From: Herbiconiux ginsengi
GTDB taxonomy: Bacteria; Actinomycetota; Actinomycetes; Actinomycetales; Microbacteriaceae
NCBI RefSeq assembly: GCF_900107435.1
Contig: NZ_FNPZ01000003.1
Location: 682,001-746,000 of the forward strand
Length of the DNA: 64,000 bases
Direction of reading: 5' to 3'
Shown here in pieces: positions 26,912 through 34,697 of the stretch. Every line of letters begins with the position of its first letter. The stretch's first letter is position 1. The position numbers and the translations under genes are program-made. The notes below the pieces were generated by a model, which ran no database searches, had not been told where the DNA came from, and saw nothing but the letters and a program-made list of their open reading frames with translations.

Positions 26912-27424
26912 TCAGCGCTCCCGGAGCGCCCGCAGCGGCACCGTTCCCGCGCACGGGACGGCGATCAGGTCGCCGACCGCCAGATCCTCGGGCACCGGTA
27001 CGACGAGCGTCGGCTCGTCGCGGGAGCAGCACTCCGCGAGCACCCGACGGCTCGTCGACACGCGGCCGACCAACCGCGCTTCGCTCGGCACCGGATGCGC
27101 GTGGCCGAGATCGCCGTCGACGGTCAGACGGAGAACGGGTGTCGCGGTCGACGTCGGGTCCACCGGCATCCGGTCGATCCGAAGGACGCACACGACCACC
27201 ACGCAGGCCTGCCCCGTGGGTGAGGGGCGTCCGTGTGTGCCCGGCACGACCGCGGCCGCCGTATGCACGCAGGGTGTGCCGCAGACGTCGACGAGACGAA
27301 GCAGGGAGATACCGGCGACGAGCACATCGGTGGTGGTCGCGACGGTGTGTTCGGGCCAGCGGTCGGTCGAGAGGGGGTCGGGGATGCTGCGGCGCAACGA
27401 CGGGAGGAGGGTGGTGAGGGTCAT
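26912..27424 (-). CDS. Conserved-looking protein of unknown function in the cofactor cluster
   Basis: A 170-residue protein I do not recognise. It is rich in Val, Thr and Pro and predicted mostly beta. It has paired cysteines (VDVCGTPCVH near residue 48 and ECCSRDEP near 136) that might bind a metal, and no signal peptide or membrane helix. It precedes moeA by 70 bases on the same strand and has an AGGACA ribosome site 6 bases before the ATG. The gene diverges from moaA. Its position suggests a role in molybdate handling or cofactor delivery, which is inference only. Confidence 0.6.
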   Translation of the reverse strand: MTLTTLLPSLRRSIPDPLSTDRWPEHTVATTTDVLVAGISLLRLVDVCGTPCVHTAAAVVPGTHGRPSPTGQACVVVVCVLRIDRMPVDPTSTATPVLRLTVDGDLGHAHPVPSEARLVGRVSTSRRVLAECCSRDEPTLVVPVPEDLAVGDLIAVPCAGTVPLRALRER

Positions 27425-27606
27425 CGGCGGTGTCCTGAGACGACGTGCCCGGAATCGGAATGGCTGTGCATGTCTCAGCTCTACGCCCGTCGAGCCCGGG
27501 GTGGAGCCGTTGCTGACGAGATCCTGGCGCGCCGGACGGACTTCTCTACGTCGTGCTGACGGGGAACGCTCTGCGGTCGCCGGCCCGCTTTCGCCGGCTC
27601 GCCGCG

Positions 27607-27612
27607 TAGGCT
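27607..27612 (+). promoter_or_regulatory. -10 box of moaA, leaderless type
   Basis: TAGGCT lies 6 bases before the moaA ATG at 27619. The rest of the 194-base divergent gap (27425-27618) shows no gene and no recognisable Moco riboswitch. Confidence 0.55.
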
Positions 27613-27618
27613 TTGCGT

Positions 27619-28746
27619 ATGAGCGTCGTTCTGGGGATGCCGCAACCGCGTCCGGCGGCCGGGTCGAGTCGCGCGTCCGCGCCGCGAGGGGTGCGCCCGG
27701 CGGTCGCTCTGCCTGCGGAGCGGCCGGCCGCATCCGGTCTGGTCGACCGCTTCGGCCGCGAGGCCACCGACTTGCGCATCTCGCTCACCGACCGCTGCAA
27801 CCTGCGCTGCACCTACTGCATGCCGGCCGAGGGCCTTCCGTTCCTCGCGCCACCCGCGCTAATGTCGCTCGAGGAGATCACTCGGTTCGCGCGCATCGCG
27901 GTGACCGACTTCGGCGTCCGTCAGGTGCGTTTCACGGGTGGCGAGCCGCTGCTGCGCAAAGACCTCGTGGAGATCATCCGGTCGGTCGCTGCGCTCGAAC
28001 CCCGACCGGAGATCTCGCTCACGACCAATGCGATCGGACTCACCAGCCGGGCGACGGCGCTCGCCGATGCCGGTCTCGACCGGATCAACGTGTCGCTCGA
28101 CTCGATCCACCCCGAGACCTTCGCGAAGATCACGCGTCGCCCGTTCCTCGACCGGGTGCTCTCGGGCATCGATGCCGTGCGTGCCGCCGGGCTGAAATCG
28201 ACGAAGATCAATGCGGTGCTGATGCCCGGGATCAACGACCACCAGGCGGTGGAGCTGCTCGAATGGGCGTTGGCGGGCGGACACCAGTTGCGCTTCATCG
28301 AGCAGATGCCCCTCGACGCCGACCACACCTGGGAGCGCGAGTCGATGATCACGGCGGCCCAGATCCGTGAGCGTCTGGCCGTTCGCTACCTCCTGACCCC
28401 CGACGACGCGCCGCGCGACGGTGCGCCCGCCGAGTTGTTCCAGGTCAGGGAGCAGGCCGACGGGCCGGATGGCTCCGTGCTCGGTCTGGTCGGGATCATC
28501 GCATCCGTCAGCGAGCCGTTCTGCGCGGATTGCCGTCGCACCCGGCTCACGGCCGAGGGCGCGGTGCGCAGCTGCCTCTTCTCGCACACCGAGACCGATC
28601 TTCTCGGGCCTCTGCGCGCGGGCGCCGACGACGCCGAGCTCGCCGACCTGTGGCGTGGTGCGATGTGGGCGAAGCCGTCCGGTCACCGCATGAACGAGGC
28701 CGGATTCGCGCAGCCCGACCGCCCGATGAGCGCGATCGGCGGCTGA
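27619..28746 (+). CDS. moaA: GTP 3',8-cyclase MoaA
   Basis: A 375-residue radical-SAM enzyme that starts molybdenum-cofactor synthesis from GTP. The N-terminal SAM cluster motif is CNLRCTYCM near residue 57, with FTGGEPLLRKD following. The second cluster is CADC ... C near residue 300. The C-terminus ends in the double glycine (MSAIGG) required for activity. An extra Pro/Ala-rich stretch of about 35 residues precedes the catalytic domain. The gene is followed directly by moaD (stop and start abut). Confidence 0.95.
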   Translation: MSVVLGMPQPRPAAGSSRASAPRGVRPAVALPAERPAASGLVDRFGREATDLRISLTDRCNLRCTYCMPAEGLPFLAPPALMSLEEITRFARIAVTDFGVRQVRFTGGEPLLRKDLVEIIRSVAALEPRPEISLTTNAIGLTSRATALADAGLDRINVSLDSIHPETFAKITRRPFLDRVLSGIDAVRAAGLKSTKINAVLMPGINDHQAVELLEWALAGGHQLRFIEQMPLDADHTWERESMITAAQIRERLAVRYLLTPDDAPRDGAPAELFQVREQADGPDGSVLGLVGIIASVSEPFCADCRRTRLTAEGAVRSCLFSHTETDLLGPLRAGADDAELADLWRGAMWAKPSGHRMNEAGFAQPDRPMSAIGG

Positions 28747-29001
28747 GTGAGCATCCGAATCCGCTACTTCGCCGCGGCGAAGGCCGCCCTCGGCGTGGGC
28801 GAGGAACAGCGCGAGGCCGCCGGAGACACGATCGACGCCCTGATGCGGGAGCTGGCCGCCGGTGCTCCGGATGCGGATGCCGCGACGGCCGTACTCGACC
28901 GGTGTTCCTTCATCCTGAACCGGCACGCGACGACGGATCGCGCCACCGTGCTTCACGACGGCGACGAGCTCGACGTTCTCCCGCCCTTCGCGGGCGGCTG
29001 A
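28747..29001 (+). CDS. moaD: Molybdopterin synthase sulfur-carrier subunit MoaD
   Basis: An 84-residue ubiquitin-fold protein (IRIRYFAAAKAALGVGEE, then LHDGDELDVLPPFAGG). The terminal Gly-Gly is activated by the MoeB-like enzyme, thiocarboxylated, and donates sulfur to the pterin together with MoaE. Its GTG start immediately follows the moaA stop codon. The next gene, the activating enzyme, converges on it from the other strand. Confidence 0.93.
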   Translation: MSIRIRYFAAAKAALGVGEEQREAAGDTIDALMRELAAGAPDADAATAVLDRCSFILNRHATTDRATVLHDGDELDVLPPFAGG

Positions 29002-29034
29002 CCGAAGAGTTCGGCCCGGCACGGCGGCGCGGGA

Positions 29035-30276
29035 CTAGTACCTGGGCTTCGTGGGCTCCACGTCGGTGACCCAGGCGTCGATGCCGCCGCGCACGAAGAC
29101 CACGTCGTCCCATCCGTTCGCCCGCAAGGCTGCGGCGGCGCGCTGGGAGCGGGCGTCGTGGTGGCAGTGCACGATCACCTTCTCCTGCGGGGGAAGGATC
29201 TCCCGTGCGGCGTCGCTGAGGATCTGCCCGAGCGGCACCAGTTCGGCGCCGTCGATCGAGACGAGGGCGTGTTCGTGCGGCTCCCGCACGTCGACGAGCA
29301 CGAAGTCGGCGTCGCCTCGTTCGCGGGCGTCGAGCAGGTCCTTCAGCTCCGCCGGGGAGACGGAGTCGAGCGCGGCGGATGAGGCGGGTGAAGCGGATGC
29401 GTCGGTCACGGACTGCCTTTCGAAGAGTTTGGTCGCGGGGCCGGTCACGCCCGCTCCCTGATTGGTAACGCTGTAGGGCTCGCCGATATTCGCGGCCTTT
29501 GCCCGTGGTGTCGCGTGCCCGAACGGCACTTCGCGCCAGGATGCGTCGAGCGCGTCGTGAACGAGCAGGCGGCCGAGCAGAGGCTCGCCGTAGCCGCCGA
29601 GCAGTTTGAGCGTCTCGGTGGCCATGACGGCGCCGAGGGCGGCGCAGACCGGCCCGAGCACGCCGGCGACGGAACACGACTCGGCGGGGTCGGTGTCGGG
29701 CTGTTCGGGGTAGAGGTCGTCGAGAGTGCGGTCGAGGCCGTCGGGGGCGGTGGCCCAGAATACGGTGACTTGGCCGTCGAAGCGGAGCACGGACGCCCAG
29801 ACGAGCGGCTTGCCGACGAGCGCGCAAGCGGCGTCCACGACGTACTGCACCTCGAAGTTGTCGGTGCCGTCGACGACGACGTCGTACTCGGAGACGAGTT
29901 CGAGCACGTTCGAGGTCGTGACCTCCTCGTCGTGCTCGATGACGTCGACGAGCGGATTGAGGGCGCGCACGGCGGCGGCGGCGGAGGCGGTCTTGCGTTC
30001 GCCGACCCGGGCATCCGTGTGGATGGTCTGCCGCTGCAGGTTCGACACCTCGACGACGTCGGAATCGGCGATCCCGATCGTGCCGACGCCGGCGGCTGCG
30101 AGGTACTGCAGCACAGGGGAGCCGAGGCCACCCGCGCCCAGCACGAGCACGCGCGAATCCTTCAGGCGCCGCTGGCCCTCGATGCCGAGGTGGGGCAGCG
30201 CGATCTGCCGGGCGTAGCGCAGGAGCTCCTCGCGGGTCAGGTCGGGGCCGGGGGAGACCAGTGCTTTCAGGGCCAT
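29035..30276 (-). CDS. moeB: MoeB/ThiF-like adenylyltransferase with C-terminal rhodanese domain, no zinc cysteines
   Basis: A 413-residue E1-like enzyme. The ATP-binding motif is GAGGLGSPVLQYLAAAGVG and the following strands are VEVSNLQRQTIH, VVDGTDNFEVQY and SCSVAGVLGPVCAALGAV. A rhodanese domain fills the last 110 residues with catalytic Cys in VHCHHDARSQ. The two CxxC pairs that hold structural zinc in E. coli MoeB are absent. It should adenylate the MoaD tail and transfer sulfur through the rhodanese Cys; serving ThiS or other carriers is possible. Start 30276 has an AAAGG site, with a TACGCT -10 candidate at 30302-30307. Confidence 0.87.
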   Translation of the reverse strand: MALKALVSPGPDLTREELLRYARQIALPHLGIEGQRRLKDSRVLVLGAGGLGSPVLQYLAAAGVGTIGIADSDVVEVSNLQRQTIHTDARVGERKTASAAAAVRALNPLVDVIEHDEEVTTSNVLELVSEYDVVVDGTDNFEVQYVVDAACALVGKPLVWASVLRFDGQVTVFWATAPDGLDRTLDDLYPEQPDTDPAESCSVAGVLGPVCAALGAVMATETLKLLGGYGEPLLGRLLVHDALDASWREVPFGHATPRAKAANIGEPYSVTNQGAGVTGPATKLFERQSVTDASASPASSAALDSVSPAELKDLLDARERGDADFVLVDVREPHEHALVSIDGAELVPLGQILSDAAREILPPQEKVIVHCHHDARSQRAAAALRANGWDDVVFVRGGIDAWVTDVEPTKPRY

Positions 30277-30375
30277 CCGGGTTTCCTTTCGCGTCCTCTC
30301 CAGCGTACGGCTGTGGAGAACCCTCGTGACGCCGCTCGTTGTCCACACCCCTTCCGGAGCGAGGCGGATGCCGCC

Positions 30376-30381
30376 TACCGT
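30376..30381 (+). promoter_or_regulatory. -10 box of the VOC gene, leaderless type
   Basis: TACCGT lies 7 bases before the ATG at 30389. Confidence 0.5.
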
Positions 30382-30388
30382 GGTCGGC

Positions 30389-30745
30389 ATGACACTCACC
30401 TGGACACAGATCGTGATCGATGCTGAGAATCCGCGCAGCCTGGCGCACTGGTGGAGCGAGGTGCTCGGCTGGCCCGTCACCTACGAGGCCGACGACGAGT
30501 CGGAGGTGGAGATCGCGCCGCACGCCGAGGCACAGCCCTCGATCTTGTTCGTTCCGGTGCCCGAGAAGAAGTCGGTGAAGAACCGGCTGCACCTCGACTT
30601 CCGGCCCGATGACCAGTCGGCCGAGGTCGAGAGGCTCCTGGCGGCCGGCGCGACCAGGGCCGACGTGGGTCAAGGAGACGACGTGAGCTGGGTGGTGCTC
30701 GCCGATCCCGAGGGCAACGAGTTCTGCGTGTTGCGTGCACGATGA
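30389..30745 (+). CDS. VOC/glyoxalase-like protein
   Basis: A 118-residue protein of the vicinal-oxygen-chelate fold, glyoxalase_6 type: TWTQIVIDAENPRSLAHWWSEVLGWPV at the N-terminus and HLDFRPDD ... VVLADPEGNEFCVL at the C-terminus. Members bind metals, antibiotics or small ligands; the compact actinobacterial form is widespread and mostly uncharacterised. The frame is open upstream but homology and the -10 box fix the ATG at 30389. Confidence 0.8.
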   Translation: MTLTWTQIVIDAENPRSLAHWWSEVLGWPVTYEADDESEVEIAPHAEAQPSILFVPVPEKKSVKNRLHLDFRPDDQSAEVERLLAAGATRADVGQGDDVSWVVLADPEGNEFCVLRAR

Positions 30746-30836
30746 GACCACGAAGCCCGTCATTGCACGGGAACGGGCGTGGGATTCGATACCGTAGTGC
30801 ACACCGGAGGCGCGAAAGCGGGATGAGAGGCGGCGC

Positions 30837-33800
30837 GTGTACCTGAAGAGCTTGACCCTCAAGGGATTCAAGTCCTTCGCCAACCCCACCACCTTCGCAT
30901 TCGAGACGGGCGTGACCTGCGTGGTCGGCCCGAACGGTTCGGGCAAGAGCAACGTCGTCGATGCCCTGGCCTGGGTGATGGGCGAGCAGGGCGCCAAGAC
31001 CCTGCGCGGCGGCAAGATGGAAGACGTCATCTTCGCCGGCACGAGCACCAAGGGTCCCCTCGGCCGCGCCGAGGTCACGCTCACGATCGACAACGCCGAC
31101 GGGGCGCTGCCGATCGAATACTCCGAGGTGACGATCAGCCGAACCCTGTTCCGCAACGGTGGGAGCGAGTACGCCATCAATGGCGACAGCTGCCGGCTGC
31201 TCGATGTGCAGGAACTCCTCTCCGACTCCGGCCTCGGCCGCGAGATGCACGTCATCGTCGGCCAAGGGCAGTTGGATGCGGTGCTGCACGCGACTCCCGA
31301 GGGCCGGCGCGGCTTCATCGAAGAGGCGGCGGGCATCCTGAAGCATCGACGTCGTAAGGAGAAGACGCAACGCAAGCTCGAGGCGATGCAGGCGAACCTC
31401 ACGCGGTTGAGCGACCTGGCCGGTGAGATCCGCCGGCAGCTGAAGCCGCTGGGCCGGCAGGCGGAGATCGCGAAAGAGGCGCAGTCGATCGCCGCGATCG
31501 TGCGCGATGCGCGGGCTCGGCTGCTGGCCGACGAGATCGTGGGGCTGCGAACGGCTCTGGATGCGCACTCCCGCAGCGAGAGCGAACGCCATACGGAGCG
31601 GATCGTGCTGCAGGAGCGCCTGGAGCAGAACCAGTTGCGCGTGAACCGGCTCGAACAGGCACAGGTCGGCGACGCCGTCGACCTGGCTCGCCGCACGAGT
31701 TTCGGGCTCGAGTCCGTGCAGGAGCGGTTGCGCAACCTCTACAACCTCGCCACTCAACGGCTCGCCCTGCTCGGCAGCGAGGAGAGCGTTCCCGATGCGG
31801 GCCCGAGCGTCACGCCCACCATGGTCAGCGACTCGAAGGCCGAGGTGGTGCGTCTGCAGGGCGAGGTCGCCGTCGCTCAGGCGGCGTGGGAGGCCTCGCA
31901 ACAGGCCACCATCCGAGCGCGCGGTTCGCTCGACGCCCTCGACGAGCAGATCGCCTATCAGAGCGCCCTGGTGTCCAAGCACGACCTCGAGCTCTCGAAG
32001 CTGACGGGGCAGCTCGAGTCGGCGAACACCCGGCTGGCCACCGTGCGCGGCGAGGTGCTGCGACAGCAGAACGCCCTCGATGCCGCCACGGCGCGCCGGG
32101 AGACGGCACAGGCCGATTTCGCGCGTGCGGAGGCCGAGGCGGCCGTGGGCGAGGTCGATGAGACCGACCTCGACGAGGCGTACGAGTTCGCCCAGTCACA
32201 GGTGTTCGAGGCCGAGGCCGAGATCGAGCGCCTGCGTGAGGAGCTGCACGCCCACGAACGCGAGCGCGATGCGCTGGCGGCCCGCACCAGCGCCCTCACG
32301 ATGGCGCTCGACCAGAAAGACGGATCGGCCGAACTCGTCGCCGCCCGCCTCGAGGGCGTGCGCGGGCTGGTGGCCGAACACGTCAAGGTCACCCCCGGTT
32401 TCGAAGCGGCCATCGCAGCGGCGCTCGGCACCCTCGCCGACGCGGTGCTCGCCGACTCGGTCGACTCCGCCGTGGCAGCCGCCAACGCCGCCGCGGAGGG
32501 CGACATGGGGCGGGTCGAGCTGATCATCGCCGACGCGGTTCCGGATGCCGGCGCCGCACGCGGCGGTGCGGCGCCCGACGGCGCCATGGCGTTCGCCGAC
32601 ATCGACGGCATCGTCCCCGCGACCTCGGTCGTCAGTGCCCCAGGCGGTGTTCTCGGCGTGCTGCAGTCGATGGTCGTCGCCGACGACCTCGACACCGCTC
32701 GCCGCGCGTGGGGGGCGCTCGAGCCCTCCGCCGGAGCGGGGCTCACCGTCGTCACCCGAAGCGGCGAGGTGCTCACCCGCTTCCTCCTGCGCGGCGGCTC
32801 GGGTGCGACTCGGTCGCGTATCGAGCTGGTGGCCGAGCGCGATTCCGCCGCGATCTCGCTCGACGAGGAGAACTCGACGATCGAACGGGCGCGGTTCGCC
32901 CTGGCCGAACAGCGCGGGATCGCCCAGGTGGCCAAGGAACAGTCGCAGGCGGCCCTGTCGGCGCTGCGCGAATACGACGCCAAGCTCGCTGCGCGCACGG
33001 AGAAACTCGGTCGGCTCAAGGCGCAGGTCGAGGCCGGCACCGGTGAACTCGAACGCCTGCAGAAGGCCTTGCAGCTGGCTCAGGATGCGGTCGGGCAGGC
33101 CGAACAAGCCGCCGACAAGGCCAGAGGCGACCTCGAAGCCGTGCGCGAGCGGCCGCGGCCGATCCTCGACGTCAGTTCGCGAGACGGGCTCCTGTCCGAG
33201 CTCGAAGCGGCTCGCGACCGCGAGGTCGAGGCACGCCTGGGCGTCGAGACCGCGCGTGAGCGCGTGCGCGCCGAGCAAGCCCGCACCGCCGCGCTCGAGA
33301 AGCAGCTCGACGCCGATCGGGCGGCCGCCGAGGCCGCGGCCCGGCGTGCCGTGATCCGGCGGCGGCAGATCGAAGCGGCGACCGACGTGGTCGAGTCGCT
33401 GCCTCCCGTGCTGGACTCGGTCGACCGTTCGGTCAGCGAGGCGACGGTGCGGCTCGCCCAGCGCGAAGCGGAACGAGCCGAACAGAACGAGGAGCTGCTC
33501 GCGCTCCGCCGCGACGAGGCCGGGTTGCGCGAGCGCCTGCAGGCGATCACCGAGAACGTTCACGGCCTCGAGTTGCAGATCTACGAGAAGAAGCTGCACC
33601 TGTCGAGTCTGCTCGAGCGCGCCGGCTCCGAGCTGGGGCTCGTCGAAGACGTCTTGGTCGCCGAATACGGGCCCGATCAGCGGATTCCCGACGACGGCGA
33701 GGTGGTGTTCATCGACACCAGCGCCGCGGCCGTCGTCGCGGCGACCGCCGAGATCGAGGGCGCCGGAGCCGACGCGGGTGATCGCGACAGGGGCAGCGAC

Positions 33801-34604
33801 GACGCGGGCGACAACGACGCGGGCGAAGACGACGATTTCGGAACAGCGGTCGACGACGACCTGGAGGAGAGCGCCGCGTCCGGCGCGGGCACATCCATCG
33901 GCGGCGACGAACCACGCCGCGCGCCGGCAGGCCGGCCGTTCGTGCGGTCGGAGCAGCAGCAGCGTCTCGCGAAGGCCGAGCGCAAGCTCGCCGAACTCGG
34001 TCGCGTCAACCCGCTCGCCCTCGAGGAGTTCGACGCCCTAGAGCAGCGGCACAAGTTCCTCACCGAGCAGCTCACCGACCTCACGAACACCCGCAAAGAC
34101 CTCCTGACGATCATCGAAGAGATCGACGACCGGATGCAGACCATTTTCGAGAGCGCCTTCGCCGACACCAAGGAAGCATTCACGCAGGTGTTCCCGATTC
34201 TGTTCCCGGGGGGAACGGGCTCGATCCACCTCACCGATCCGGGCAACATGCTCACCACGGGAATCGAGGTCTCGGTGAAGCCCGCCGGCAAGAAGATCGA
34301 GCGCCTGTCGCTGCTCTCGGGCGGGGAGCGCTCGCTCGCCGCCGTCGCCCTGCTGATCGCGATCTTCAAGGCCCGGCCCAGCCCGTTCTACATCATGGAC
34401 GAGGTGGAGGCGGCCCTCGACGACGCGAACCTCGGCCGCCTGCTCACGATTTTCGAAGACCTTCGGCAGACATCCCAACTCATCGTCATCACGCACCAGA
34501 AGCGCACGATGGAGATCGCGGATGCCCTGTACGGCGTCTCGATGCGCCAAGACGGCGTCTCGGCCGTGGTCGGCCAGCGAGTCAAGGCCGAAGAGCCCGC
34601 CTAG
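30837..34604 (+). CDS. smc: Chromosome segregation protein SMC
   Basis: A 1255-residue SMC ATPase that loads on and compacts chromosomal DNA with ScpA/ScpB. The N-terminal head has FKSFANPTTF and Walker A GPNGSGKSN (about residues 30-40). Long coiled coils flank a hinge around residues 510-640. The C-terminal head has the signature LSGGERSLAAVALL and Walker B YIMDEVEAALDD. An acidic, low-complexity insertion (about residues 965-1040, Asp/Glu/Gly/Ala-rich) interrupts the C-terminal coiled coil near the head. GTG 30837 follows a GAGAGGCGG site. The partner genes scpA and scpB are not here. Confidence 0.96.
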   Translation: MYLKSLTLKGFKSFANPTTFAFETGVTCVVGPNGSGKSNVVDALAWVMGEQGAKTLRGGKMEDVIFAGTSTKGPLGRAEVTLTIDNADGALPIEYSEVTISRTLFRNGGSEYAINGDSCRLLDVQELLSDSGLGREMHVIVGQGQLDAVLHATPEGRRGFIEEAAGILKHRRRKEKTQRKLEAMQANLTRLSDLAGEIRRQLKPLGRQAEIAKEAQSIAAIVRDARARLLADEIVGLRTALDAHSRSESERHTERIVLQERLEQNQLRVNRLEQAQVGDAVDLARRTSFGLESVQERLRNLYNLATQRLALLGSEESVPDAGPSVTPTMVSDSKAEVVRLQGEVAVAQAAWEASQQATIRARGSLDALDEQIAYQSALVSKHDLELSKLTGQLESANTRLATVRGEVLRQQNALDAATARRETAQADFARAEAEAAVGEVDETDLDEAYEFAQSQVFEAEAEIERLREELHAHERERDALAARTSALTMALDQKDGSAELVAARLEGVRGLVAEHVKVTPGFEAAIAAALGTLADAVLADSVDSAVAAANAAAEGDMGRVELIIADAVPDAGAARGGAAPDGAMAFADIDGIVPATSVVSAPGGVLGVLQSMVVADDLDTARRAWGALEPSAGAGLTVVTRSGEVLTRFLLRGGSGATRSRIELVAERDSAAISLDEENSTIERARFALAEQRGIAQVAKEQSQAALSALREYDAKLAARTEKLGRLKAQVEAGTGELERLQKALQLAQDAVGQAEQAADKARGDLEAVRERPRPILDVSSRDGLLSELEAARDREVEARLGVETARERVRAEQARTAALEKQLDADRAAAEAAARRAVIRRRQIEAATDVVESLPPVLDSVDRSVSEATVRLAQREAERAEQNEELLALRRDEAGLRERLQAITENVHGLELQIYEKKLHLSSLLERAGSELGLVEDVLVAEYGPDQRIPDDGEVVFIDTSAAAVVAATAEIEGAGADAGDRDRGSDDAGDNDAGEDDDFGTAVDDDLEESAASGAGTSIGGDEPRRAPAGRPFVRSEQQQRLAKAERKLAELGRVNPLALEEFDALEQRHKFLTEQLTDLTNTRKDLLTIIEEIDDRMQTIFESAFADTKEAFTQVFPILFPGGTGSIHLTDPGNMLTTGIEVSVKPAGKKIERLSLLSGGERSLAAVALLIAIFKARPSPFYIMDEVEAALDDANLGRLLTIFEDLRQTSQLIVITHQKRTMEIADALYGVSMRQDGVSAVVGQRVKAEEPA

Positions 34605-34632
34605 TGTGGCGTCGCCGCCAGGCCTGAAGAAA

Positions 34633-34680
34633 TTGCCCCCAAACGTCCGAAATCCCGGCGGGAAGGACGTTTGGGGGCAA
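34633..34680. terminator. Long perfect hairpin between smc and gnd
   Basis: TTGCCCCCAAACGTCC (34633-34648) pairs base for base with GGACGTTTGGGGGCAA (34665-34680), a 16-bp perfect stem with a 16-base loop that can itself fold. It sits between the two converging genes and probably terminates both. It is unusually long and AT-containing compared with the other hairpins in the window. Confidence 0.75.
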
Positions 34681-34697
34681 GATCTCCGGGTGAAAAC

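Noticed and set aside
27425-27618. Molybdenum-cofactor riboswitch upstream of moaA
   Set aside because: No matching conserved hairpin set is visible, and the -10 box so close to the ATG leaves no leader.
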